A stretch of DNA of 64,000 nt from contig JAMXBB010000010.1 in NCBI GenBank assembly GCA_024138015.1, forward strand, positions 7,080,197 to 7,144,196, in the 5' to 3' direction. This stretch comes from Lumnitzera littorea. Lineage: Eukaryota; Streptophyta; Magnoliopsida; Myrtales; Combretaceae. Made by a program: the position numbers and the translations under genes. Within the stretch, counting starts at the first letter, position 1; every line of letters begins with the position of its first letter. The notes under the pieces are model-generated. The model worked only from the letters and a program-made list of their open reading frames with translations. It was not told the DNA's origin and ran no database searches. Of this stretch, positions 31,475 to 44,371 are shown piece by piece.

Positions 31475-34400
31475 AAACTCCTTACTTTACATTACTCATG
31501 ACAATTTGCAAGTCAACACAAAAACCAGTCGTTTGATAAGTCACCATCATCAAGCTACCAACCTTACACTTTTATCATGATACAAAACACTCCATGTCAC
31601 CCATAAGTCATCCCTTATTGCAACATTAGATAGTTTTCTTGCATTTTTGTGTATTTTTAATGACAAACAAATGATATAGATAATTCCCCTAATGTGCACC
31701 AAGAGAAATTGAACTATCATTTAATTTAGATGATATGACGCAAGAATAGATCAAACATTGCCACAATTCAAGGTTATTAAATTGATAAGAATGGGGTTGT
31801 AGAGAAAATACTCTTAAGAGTATGTTTATTGCCAATAATGAGGAAAAGAATATTGTTTGCAACCCTTAACACTAGACTTTAAGGTAATTAAGGGAAAAAA
31901 TCTAAATAAATAAAGTTTAGGAAGCTTAACTAAGAGAAAACATATTAAAATCGTCTAAGTAATTTCATGTTATTCTAGCATGGACTGATTGGTTGATTCT
32001 AAGATGGTTCCTACAACTGGCTTGTGTAACCCTTCTATTTAAGTGGATCAGTTGATTGGTCCTAAAATAGTTTTGAAACTGGTTTATGCTTACATTATGA
32101 CTTCTTGGGAGCCATCAATCAACTAGACTGTAACATGTCAATTAGCCACACTATAAGCATTAGTAGTCAATCCTGTTGAATTCTCTATGCTCTACTCACC
32201 TTGCTTGCTCGACTTGAGCTACCTTCCATGGATTGAATGATCAAGAAAGAGTCTTCAAAACTCAAAAAACATAGTCTTAAGGCTTCTCAACAAATAGAGT
32301 CCATCCTCTACCACTTGTTCAATCAAGAACCTCAACAGAAGATTCTAAGGTTTGTTTGCTCTAACTTGTTTAATCGATTCAATAGGAAGTTGATTCCCAT
32401 GACATCCACTTGGCCATTAGTCTTTGTAGTTGTGGTGGTTCTCTCTCTAATTATTGATCATCCACTTTGAATTCGATTTTGTTTATGAAATACTCTTAAC
32501 CCTTTTATTGCTTGTATACTCTAAAACCTAACATTCTAAGAGGAAAAAAAAAAGGAGTATAATACATTTTATCTTGTGTATAAATCTATTTAGCCATAGT
32601 TTATTAAGTCTTAGCCTCATTAGTGAAACCATTCGGTATTTGTGCAAAACCAAATCGAATGTATTAATAATTTTTTTTTTGTTTAGATCAGTAATGTTGT
32701 GGATTAACCTACATAACAATTATGTCATAATTTTTTTGTTTAATTAGTTATATAGCACTTAAAATTTGAGTGAATGTTAGATCCTTATTCTATAATGTTT
32801 TCATTGAACTTTATCTATACATTTAGCTCAAAAATTGAAAACCATCTACATACATATTAGTATAATTTTCAATATAATTTTCTCTATATATATTAATCAA
32901 ATTGAAGATAATATTGGAAACACGTTTGTAAGGAGACTCGATAACTATGACATACTTATTTTAGAATTTTCTTAGTCTATGGACATTAAGAAATACAGTT
33001 ATTAAATAGATTTAGTTATAAGTTCAAGTTTTTAAACACGACGAATTAATTAATCAAGTTATAGATTAAGATTTTTAAATATAAATCGGTTTCGATAGGA
33101 GTACAAAATAACAACCCATTTATATGGATTGCGATCCTAATAATCATGATTACACAAATCAAACCACAAACATGTTGAATCTTTTATATACGTGTACTTT
33201 TTTCTTTTTGGCGGTAGAACTATTAGCTTTCTATTATTGCCCTGAGCAATGGAAAACAAAGCAAGGAAACACATAGCCAATGTGCAAGGGGCATGTGTTG
33301 ACATTGCTAAAGTACATCGAGCAAATAGTAACCGAAATTCTTCTTTACGGGGTTCGTTACACTAAATCCATGATACAAAATCTTATGTGTACTAAAGAGC
33401 TAGGGAATCTTTAAAAAATGTATTCGAGTAATCTATTTTACGGAATGCAATAAAGCTATTGGGTGATGGACAATCACTTTATCCAGATTTGTTTTAATTT
33501 ATTTAATAGTTAATAAAGGTCGATTTACTTTGGTACTTAAAGTTTATAATTTCTCAAAAGGTATCTTAAATTATTAAAAAAGGAAAACATGGAATAATTT
33601 TACAATCATCACAGTCTATTTTATCTTTGAAAAGCAATAAAGTTGGAAAATAAGGACTAATATATCCCCCATGGGCCTTCCATTTTCTTTCGTCGTGTTC
33701 CTCGTGCTGGCGTACATTTCTTCTATATCTATCGTACTTAGAAATAAATAAACATTAAATTATACGAGCCCCCCATTTTTAATGTTAAACGGGAATTTTC
33801 ATAAGAACTCCTGGTTAATTTAGGTGTGGCAAAAAACTGTTTAGTTCGGTTTAGGATTAGATTGAAATTGAACCGCATTTCGTGGCAACCCTTTTCCTAA
33901 TTATACATATCTTCAACAGTTTAAGGAGCCATATGGAATCACTTTAAAATTATTGGACTTGAACCATATTTGTAAACTTTTTTCTTTAAATAAAATAGTT
34001 TCATCAAGTTTAAATACTATTTGATTCACATAAAATACCAGATTGAATCACTTTAAAAGGAATATAAAACCCATTTGTATTGTATAAGAATCATGTTTTA
34101 CGAATAAATTAGATAAATACACTCATGAAATGTTTGTTTGTAAAACGAAATGAGGTAGAATGAACTTATAAATTAAAAAAAAAAATAGAATAGAGAAATA
34201 ATAGCTATTTATAATAAGTCTTATAAGTAGATTTGAAAATATACTAAAGTATATAGATGATTTATTAGTTATTCCTTTTAACTTAAAAAAAGAATTACAA
34301 TTCCTCTTTTTACAGCACCAGTAATTATATGAATTAATTACACTACCAACTAAACGTAACAATAAATTCATAGGAATGGAACGATTACCTTACTCCGCTG

Positions 34401-35488
34401 CCATTAATAGTTATCAACCGCCTTGATCCCAACGGACCCATAGCTAGACCTACCCTAATGGGGCACGTTGTTTGGAAAATCCGACAGCTTAGACGACATG
34501 TAAATTACTTGTCCTCACAAGGATTCTGGTATGGTTCTGCTTTGATGACCCATCTTTGTCAAGAAACCAAGGCCCTAGAATCTTGGGGCTTTACTTTTGG
34601 GAGACATTGTGGGCATTTAACAGTCACATGACGTGAGAAAATGACATTTCATCTTGCGTAGAGGTTCGACAAATTGACATTTTTTAAAGATATATCTGAA
34701 TTGTTTACTCTCCAAAACAAGGTTTCTTAGCAAATTAATTAACCCATCTACCCATTGATTAATGATATATTACACAGCTATAGATCCGAGGTCAATTCTT
34801 TCTTCAATTTTATATTTATTTTTATAGTATAATTAAATTAGCTGTAGTTATTCAAGTTGAAAACAATCGGTAAGTAGTGACAAACTGATAATAAAATTGT
34901 ACCTTATCATGAAAGTTTTACCTTATATATAGCTGACAGTATGTAAATTTTACAGATATAAATTTTGGTCAGCTAGCAGGAAAAAAAAAAAAAGAATGCA
35001 ACTCAATTTTTTTTTATTTTTTTTTTCAAAGAAATGGTGATTTTCTATGGATAATGTCCAGAAATAAGCTTGTTAAATGTTAATTACTTCTTTAATTCTT
35101 ATGTTTCGATAGTTTTATGTGGCTTTTAGGTAATACTGTATAGTCGTAGAATAATAGGTGGCATAAATGATATGTGCCAGAAAGTCCAAATTGATTACTC
35201 GTAAACGTGGTCCTAAAACCATTTTCTTTCAATTTGACTTATATATAAATTAGATATTTCTATTAGGTCAAACGGTCAAGTTATTAAGTCTTTGTGCTAT
35301 AAATAAATCTATGTTAGTTGAGAGGCTTCTTGGGAATAGTGTAGTTTACGCCGAAACGGGGTTCATCGTAACATTTTGGGCATTTGGGAGGGAGTGGAAT
35401 GGAATGGAATTGCATTTAATTGGATCGAAAGAAGCAATCTTTGGATAGACGAGGAAAAATTAAAGAAAAATTTAATTATTAATAATAC
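31475..35488. other. Intergenic, nothing firmly recognised
   Basis: The first few hundred bases may continue the leader of the gag-bearing element. A patch at 34380-34640 is less AT-rich and non-repetitive, but has no open frame; its left end (GGGTCCGTTGGGATC in reverse, 34440) resembles a PIF/Harbinger-type MITE terminus. Another such sequence, TTTGGGAGGGAGTGGAATGG, lies at about 35386. No gene was found. Confidence 0.35.
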
Positions 35489-38086
35489 TATAAATTCGTG
35501 AATTTAGTTAATTGTAAATAGAATTGAACTGTAGTACTATAGATAACTTTATGAATCAGACTAAGATAAAAATATTATTAAATTATAAATTTAAATATAT
35601 TATAAATAATAAAAACTCTAGAGTTTTTATTGAAATCCCAATTGTGTATGAAAACTCTAAACCCTAAATATCCGTAAATATCCGAAATCAAACTAAAACT
35701 TGATGAAAACCTCAAACTATAACTTTAAACTTATAGAATGGAGAAATATAACTTAATAATAATAAAAACTTAATCGAATATAATTATCGATTAAAACATG
35801 TAATTATATAGAATTATTAACAAATGTATTAAAATAACTCGTAAATATTATAAATGTAATAATAACAATTAAATTAATAAATTTTTATAAAATCTCAATA
35901 TTATTTTATAAATACTAAATATATAATTTTGTGTTTGAAAAACTTAAATATTTTTTTTTTCCTTTTCCTATTTTTCCCCTACTTCTACGTTGGCTTCTAG
36001 GATTCTATTTCAACAGCTCATGTGATTTTTTTTAACCTTCTTAGGTGTCTCAATTATGAGAAAAGAAACAAAAGATAAAGCTAAGGTTTTGTCTCATTAA
36101 TTACAATATCAAGTTTTGATTCTTTTCTTATTTTTATTTTTCTTTGAACACATCAATAGCTGTTTACTTTTGGAGNATAATAATAAATATTAATATATAT
36201 GTGATGTAAAATAAAAAAAAAAAGAAAATATGGAAAAAGTACAAAAGTGACACATAGCATTCCCTTATACTGCAACGTCATCACTTAGCTAAATTAATTA
36301 CATTTGTAAATTAGAAATAATAATAAAATAATTAATTAATTAGAAAATGAATAAAGTAGAAAAAAATGAATTAAATAAGTCTTAAACCTAAAAATTAGCC
36401 AAAATAGGTAATTATAGTAAAATAGACTTAAAAATAAGAAAATCACAAAATATAAAATTTAAATATTTATTAAACCATAATTATACAAAGAAAAGTTTAA
36501 AATAATATTTTATAATTATTTGAGTCAAAATAATGAATTTCATAATATCTTTATCATAATCAAAATTACAAGTTATAACGTCCAAAACAGACTCTATTAC
36601 AAGAAATTACATAAAAAAACAATAGAAATAAACTATAAATTTATAAAAATAAAAACTATATTGAAAAAGTTATATATAATTAACAAAAATGCTTAAATCG
36701 AGCATTTCATAAGAATAAATAATTAATTTAAGTAGTTAGTATCAAATATATAAATAACTTAGTTATTCCACTTAGATACTCATTACCTTTCATATTCTTT
36801 AAATGTTAGATAATCCTGATACGGATACCGACATATCAAGTGAACTATTACGACCATTGATAAATTCAATGACCAAATGAGTACTCCCGATGACTCTATA
36901 CTTGTTTTATGCTTGTAATTAATGTACATAAATTAAACATTAATAACTTGATGCATGAGGATTCGAGTTATGCATATGTCTGATATTAATTGATTATTGT
37001 GCAAAATACTATTAAATGTAATATTTAAAGATTTAGTTATATAATTGATTGCTTTATAATTCGGATGATTTGTTGATAATGTTTGATCACCTCATAAATT
37101 GACTTAATCATATTTAACTCAACTAAAATTAAACAGATCATGTATAAAGCACAAACATTGCATATAATATTCCGGTTATCACCTCACGCGGTTGGTAATA
37201 AAGGGTGTTAAAGGGATAGATTCTCACATAATTTGATTAGTATAATGTAGAAGCATTTGTACAATAAAACCCTCCCCTTAGTTCACTGTTTTACTTGGCA
37301 CCAGAGACGCTAATCGTGGGTGATTTAGGGTCGTGCCTAAAGACCACCACTATAAAATGTAAGCGCAGACTGGGAGGGCCACCTCACTGCTAGATCCAAG
37401 ATTTTGTGTATTACTGAATTCCTTTAAAAGAAAAACATATTTCATGAAATACATAATTTAAATTTATGGTTAAAAACCCCAGCTCGGTTGTGATTAGTAC
37501 CGATGTATCTCTATTCCTTACCTCGGAGGACGTTAAATCCGATGTTATATATAGCACTGATCAATTGCATATATATTGTTTGTTCATATATCTATATGTT
37601 TGTTAATGAATTGTTTGGTAACCTGCTTACTTGTATAGTATGAGGGATAACTCACTAAACTCTTATAACTTATTCCCTAATAATTTTCTTTTGCAGGTTA
37701 ATAAATAGTTGGGCATAGGTTAAGAGTTGAACGTCGAGTACCAGCGTCGAGATACATAAAAGTTAAAATATGAGGACAGACTATATATTTTGTTTGAATC
37801 ATATGTTATAACTTACATAAGTTTAAGATTTAGAACTTTACTACCTTATCTTATCATTTGGTAGAAGATATCAATTTTTTACGGTTCAGATGGATTGTAG
37901 CTTATCAAATATCCATAGTCACTTATATGTTATAATAAGTTAATTAAATTAAAAATAAAAAATTTTAGTGACTAATTATTTAGAGTTTTGTAATCTTTAA
38001 CTTGTAAGACGGTTTTCATATTACGAGTGTACATGTAATATAAAAATTTTAAACAATCCTAATAGACCCTCCTTATAATTATGACA
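35489..38086 (+). mobile_element. LTR of a second gypsy-like family (copy A), probably solo
   Basis: Runs TATAAATTCGTGAATTTAGT...AATTATGACA. It aligns with 52183-54197 through the AAATTAAATATAT start, GTGACAC(A)T.., CTACGTCATCACTTAGCTAA, TAACTTGATGCATG, GAGGACAGACT..TATATTTTGTTTGAAT and the end. The ends fit a TG...CA LTR in which the first G has become A. The flanks AATAC (35484-35488) and AAGAT (38087-38091) match at only three of five bases, so the target duplication is weak. It carries a single N at 36176. Confidence 0.7.
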
Positions 38087-41000
38087 AAGATACTTAGCAT
38101 TCATTTAATTAAGAGGGGATAAATTTCGTTGAAACTTATGGTGTAAATGAGCTAAATATACTCAAAGTTTAACTTGATATACATTCGAATTTAAATTGAA
38201 AATTGTCAAATTGATATAATATTTGGTATAACTAGCAAACAAGCCTATTCAACTAATTCAAATATTAACTAAGTTTGAGTTGAGTTTGAATGTTGATGTT
38301 ATTTTAATTAGAAAAGAAGTAACTTTTAAATTTTTCAAATTTTTAATTAAGTAGCATTTAAACTCATTGGGAATAACCTTGAATTGATCCTAAACTTAAA
38401 ATTTTAAGGTTACTTGAATTTGACTTAAGCTTGAATTTAGTACTATGTTGTCTTGAATTGATTCATTCATTCCCCTGCTTATAAATTTGTCTCCTTATAA
38501 AATCCATTTCTTCCCTAATTCCTCTCTTAACCAAACTATAGAAAAAGCATTGATTCTCTACTAATTTCATTCCTCCTAATTCCTTTTCTCACATTTTCAT
38601 TATTTTGAACATTATTCACATTGAATAGATTTCCAATTATGTAAATAAATTTTAGTAAGAATGTAAATAATGGCTTACAAAAATTAGGTATTAACTAAAG
38701 CATGAAATTTACCTGGTTTAAGATTTTATGCTTGTGTTCTTTCAAATAATTGTTTGATAACTAACCTAAACTCAATCATAGGATCAAATTTTAAGTGTTT
38801 TCAATATCATAACCTTTGGAAGAGTTTTAACTCATATAATAATAAATTAGTGTTGAAATAACAAATCTTGAAATAAACCTTCAAAATTTCTCATAAATTT
38901 TAGCGTATGGATGTTTGTGTCCCCAAAATTTTGTCTTAATTGTGCTTCTACCAATCATAATTAAATACTAAAGTACATGACAAATTTTAACACACTTATT
39001 ATTTCTCTCACATAGGTGTTGATTAATTGGAACATTATTGGGACAACATTTTAAAGATAGCAAATATTCATCCAATTTTAGCAAAATATTCCAAGTCAAG
39101 GAATATAAATGATTAAGTTAATCATGGTAATTTAGGTATTTAATGAATCCAAGTTCCATAAGTTGAGTGTTAAGCAGGTAATTATCATTTTATTAATCAG
39201 ACCTTAGCATTTACTTATGAATTCAAGGTCAGATTAATTAAGTGATCTTTTCCTAGGCTTATATAAGTTAAACATTGAGATTGAATTAATTTAAAAAAGC
39301 TCATTTTCACAAAGATTATAGCATATTTTATAATACTCTAGAATATTCAAGAAGTTTTAGGACTTAAATTCCTTCCTTCTTCTCTCTTAAATTGTCATGA
39401 TAGTGAGGTGGACTAGAGATCCATTTTCATCTAAGAGTAATTAATTAAATGCTTTTAAGAAAGTCACAAGCTTGGTAGAGAAATCTAATCTAAGAGTTTT
39501 GATTGATCAAGTAAGTTTTCGATTCCATAAGTTCAATATGAGTTGAATTCATAAGTATAGTGACTTGCAGATCTTGAATAACAAGAATTGGATAATTGAA
39601 AAGTTAATTTATGTTTAGAAATTACATCTACATATGGAGTTCAAGAAGAATTGAAATTCATTGGAGTTTAGTTAAATTTACAATTTTGGGATCATGTGAG
39701 CTTGAATTAGTTTTGGAGCTTCAACTAAAGATAAGATTGCTTGATTTTTTTTTCATAGATATAAGACTTGATTACGTTTTAGAGCAATAATCAAAGTGTA
39801 TATTTGATTGCAATTGGAGATTTGTTAATGTTGTGGTTGCGGCACCATTATTAGATGGAACGAACTTTGAGCTTTGATGATGAATATGACTTTAAACATG
39901 TTAATTTAATATATAAGTATTTGCAATCAATGTGGAAACCATTAAGTTGTGATTATGAACTTAAAATGTTTGATAAGATGATTTATAGATTTAATCTCTT
40001 ATAGAGTTGATCAAGTTGATAAATTATGTGATTGAGAGCTAGATGGTGTAATGGATGATTTTGATGCATATATTGTTATGATTGTTCATGGGAGATTTAA
40101 AAAGTTTAATTGATTAATTTTAAGTAATGGTGACAAAACATGATGATTATGATGATTTGAAGTTGATTTAAATATAGCAATTGATGTAATGATAAGTTGG
40201 ATAGGAGCTCCAGAGATTTTTTGAAAAAATTTTGAATTTGGTTGAATATGAGTTAAAAACATTGAATTTGTTCTTAAAGTTTACGTTGCGGGTGTTCTTA
40301 TGATATTCAAAGTGTTCATGTGTTTGATTTCATGGATACGGTTAAATGGATGAACATCATGTTATAAATTGAATTTTTCGAAAAATTTTGACATTGAACT
40401 TAAATGTGTTGAATTATCTTCTAAGTGTTCATCTTGAGTTTAAATCCCCACTAACACTCAATATCGTGTTTGATGTTTTGGAAATAAGTTTCGAATAAGA
40501 ATCTTATTAGTAAGTGTTTTGACCTTTAAATGTGACCAACTCTTGGAAATTTTATGTTTTGGAAAAAATAAGGAAATAATATTATTTTGAATAAATAATT
40601 TAATCTATAGAAAAGAAAATAAATTAAAGTAAAATATACATAAAATAAAAAATAGGTTCAATTTGACCTAATTGGTCAATACTAGTACAAAGCAACACTA
40701 TGAGTTAAGCAAAGACTGGTTTAATGAACCAGTCATATTTGGACTGACGGTGACCTAATTATTAAGGAAAAAAACTTAATTGATTAAATAAGCTTGCTTG
40801 GGCTAAGTTGATTAACAAATCAATTTGAGCTAACTTTAGTTTTGGATTGGGCATAAGTATAACTTTTTTTTTTTAAACTTAATTAAAGCATGTGATTTTT
40901 CTTTAGTGAAAATACTCAATAGAACATTAAGTGTTGGATCTATTGAAAAAAATAAGAAATTGTTTTTAATTTTAGAATTTTAAGTTGAACCAATATTGAT

Positions 41001-41346
41001 GATTTTTTTTTTCCTTTTTGAATATCTATACAATGTTCGAAATCTAGAGATGGTTTAATTTCTTGGTTTGTGATTTCAAGGACTCCAGCTACATGGTAGT
41101 TGCTACATGATTTATTTGTTTGTAATTTAGTAAACCAAATGTTTTGTTGATTTGGCTAACTAAATGCGTAACTTGCTTTTGCTTAGTTGTATCGAATTAG
41201 CATCGACAACCTCAATTCGAGTTTATTTTGTGATAGTACTCTTAGAAAAATGTGGTAATTAAGGTCATGAGTGTGGTTTAACAAGTGGTAAATAGAAAAG
41301 AATTATGATTGTTAAAGAATTGGTGAATAAGAGAGGAAGTTATAAT
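38087..41346. other. Intergenic, nothing recognised
   Basis: AT-rich DNA with many short, broken frames and no supported gene. Repetitive texture suggests old retroelement sequence. Confidence 0.35.
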
Positions 41347-41672
41347 TAGAGGTATGTAAGTGGGATAAACGGGCCAACTCGACCTGGCCTACGGGTTAAA
41401 CGGGTCAAGCTCATTTGACCCATTTTTTAAATGGGCAAAAAACTATCGATCCTAATTCATTTAAAAAATGGGTTAAACGAACCAGTTCATGGGTCAAAGG
41501 TATAAATAGGTCAAATAGGCCAACCCAAATCGACTTATTTTAGCTCGCAAGTTAAATGGGACAGGCTCATTTGGCTAGCTTTTAAATAGACAAAAATACC
41601 TTGGCCCAAATCCTTTCTAAAAGCGAGGTAAACAGACTAATTTGTGAGCCAAAACTCATTTACAAACTTCTA
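41347..41672. mobile_element. hAT-type MITE, 326 bp
   Basis: The left end TAGAGGTATGTAAGTGGG and, in reverse, the right end TAGAAGTTTGTAAATGAG match at 15 of 18 positions. Flanks GTTATAAT (41339-41346) and ATTATTAT (41673-41680) match at 6 of 8, as for an old hAT target duplication. Internally it is dominated by GGGTCAA/TTGACCC and AAACGGGCCAACCCG-type motifs, the usual subterminal repeats of this group. No coding capacity. Confidence 0.7.
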
Positions 41673-44371
41673 ATTATTATGAGAGATATCTAGCATTATG
41701 GGATCAAATAAATAGTATGTTATAAATGGATTATGCTCGTTGATAGCTGATATAGTAGTGATTTGTGTAAGAGACCACTATTGTTTTCTTTCTTCAAATA
41801 AAATCAGCCAACTTCTTCTAAATGCTAAAATTGGACCAAATTTTTTTTTAAAATAAAAAATAGTTCAATGAGTTTAGATGCCTTAACATGCTGTATTTAA
41901 AGTAAAGACATGCAATAAGCTATTATTTCATTTAAGCTTTTGGGGGTGACATTTAGTGAATTAATTACGAGCTTGAGCTTACTACTCTTATTTTTATATC
42001 ACTTAATTGCATTTTAGAAGAAATATATCTATTATTAGCAAAGGCTATATAGAATGCATAAAACTCTTTTTTAAGTATTCCAATTACGGTCCTTAAAGTC
42101 ATATCCATACTCATTAGAAAACTTTCCACCATTTCAGCAATGTTCTAATTTGAACGCACCTTATCTATCTTAAGTTAGTTTCACACTACAAGCGATATGT
42201 TTCAAAATTGTTCAGGTTGAAAATGGTTTTCGGTATGGACTACTCCACTAGCATCACGTAAACTTTTATCGAGGAGAATGTGTTACCCTTCCATAAAGTG
42301 ATATGGTATGGGATCCTCTTTTGACAGATTTATAGGATCAATTAAGTTTACTTAGTTTGTGGTCTAACGTGATGGTCTCATATTAAAGACTAACATGGCC
42401 GTATGCTTCAAAGTTGAATACCTGCTCTTCTGCATATATTGAGCCGGTGTTTTCATTCTTCTTTCCTGATAGGAAAATGTACTTAATCCGCACGAAATAT
42501 TCAGTAACCGGTTGAACCAAAATAAAGTCGGCTATATTGAAAAAAAAAAACAATAAAAAAAAAAACAGGGGGGTGGGGGGGCCTGTTTGGGCTTAAAAAG
42601 AGTTATTATATTCTGTCATCGCACGACCGTTTCACCATCACCATCGTAGGATTTAATAATACAAATCTGATGTGTGAAACGAGTGGCTTTGGCCCATGGA
42701 AATTCCATTGCAGAACCCAAGATTGGCTCGGCTACATGCAATGTGACGATATAAATAAGAATTTTTGAATTAAATGATAATTGTCAGTCAACATCTATTC
42801 TATAGTACATTTCGGTGACAGCCTGGCTGAGCACGACAAATAAATTTTGCATATGGGCATCTTAGAAAACATACAATTTGAACTGTGGATGCTCGTTGTC
42901 TTTTTCCATTTTTACTCGATAACGCTCACCTCCCTAGTTTTATACTAGATATCATGGAATAAAACGTCTCCGTCTCACCATGGTGTCTCCATTCGTTCAT
43001 ATCATCTCTAGTGCATTCTATCAGGTATAAAATTTTTAATTGATTTTTCTTCGATCCTTTCTACATATTTTAGAAAACTGATTTAATTCTTTATCTCACT
43101 ATTAATATAATATCCATTATATTTAAATCATTAGACAATTTGAACCGATTGAATTTCTAATAATTTTGATTTTATAGATATTATATTAATGATGGAATAA
43201 AACATTAAATTGATCTCATCAAAATAGAAGGTGAAATCATAAAAGCTACATCTTTAATATATATATCTCACTTTTTTTTTTATTAATACATAGTCAAACA
43301 GCTATAATAGATAATTTTCGGTCAATGGTGATATTATGGGTTGGCCTAACAGGATGTGTGTCCAAAGTTTGTAATTTAACCTAAAAACCTAGCAAGACTA
43401 TAATATATTAACGAGTCATGTACAATAAGGGTTTTATGCAAAATTCAAAATCAAGAAATTGTCAATAAACAAAAGAAAAACTAATAAGAAAAGACGCGTA
43501 TACGTAATAAAAAGTTTCAGTTTAAGGTCCAATTTGCCCTTTCAATCGAAGGCAACATTACCTTCTCCTTTAAGAGATAATTAATGTTTGATAATAATAG
43601 GCTATATTACTTAATTTTCCTGTATTCGCTAATTAAGCAAGCTACTCACTAGCATCCAATCAGAAAGCAACCTAAACTAAGCTCTGTTTATTTAATTAAA
43701 GATTGCACCAAATAGAAGGAACTTGATTAGTCTAGGCAACAATTACACATGTTTGGATGAATTTAGCCTACATCGCGTTATTTATGATGATTAAATAAAA
43801 ACTTTTCCATAATTATTGTATCTAGTTACCGAATATTGATAAGAAGCAGAACAATTATGCACCATAATCTCTAATTCTAGCAATAGATATTCAATATTTG
43901 ATCAACCTAACAATTTTTACTCAAATTTATCAAATAAACAACGTACACATATAAAACGACAACATGAATTATTTTGAAAAGACCGACACGTTGACCAAGT
44001 AAGTGGATAAAATGTTAGGCTAGTTATGAAAGGTTTCGCTCAATGTTATACCATTCACCTTTTCCCCCGTTGGACGTGTTTAAATTGATAAGTATTTACA
44101 TTTAATGGATGCTCTCGGTTCACTTTATTGAATACAACGGCCAAGAAATATAATTGAAATTTTTTAAAAATATAATAAGAGTATAATATTTGTTATTTTG
44201 TTTAGTTGAATTAATAAACAATGTAAGAATAGATACGTAATAAAACTTTAATGATTAAAATATTTTTAATTCGTTGACTTTCTCAAGTAATTTTAAAGTA
44301 ATAGATGGTAATAGTGAAAATTGATTGTAGAGGCGGAGGCGATGGTAATGGTAGATGGTGGTTGCGAGTGA
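41673..44371. other. Intergenic, nothing recognised
   Basis: No gene was supported. A purine-poor/G-rich patch, CAGGGGGGTGGGGGGGCC (about 42566-42583), follows two A runs. ACCATGG followed by 15 codons and GTATAA occurs at 42979-43030 but stands alone. Confidence 0.35.

Noticed and set aside
33821..33899. Very short hAT-like element (TAGGTGTGGCAAAAAACTG...)
   Set aside because: The two ends match only loosely and the 8-bp flanks do not agree.
42541..42583. G-quadruplex at GGGGGGTGGGGGGG
   Set aside because: Only two G runs follow A tracts; four separated runs are needed, and it looks like low-complexity sequence.
42979..43030. ACCATGG, 15 codons and GTATAA as a first exon
   Set aside because: No further exon, TATA box or protein similarity could be seen; isolated short signals are expected by chance.
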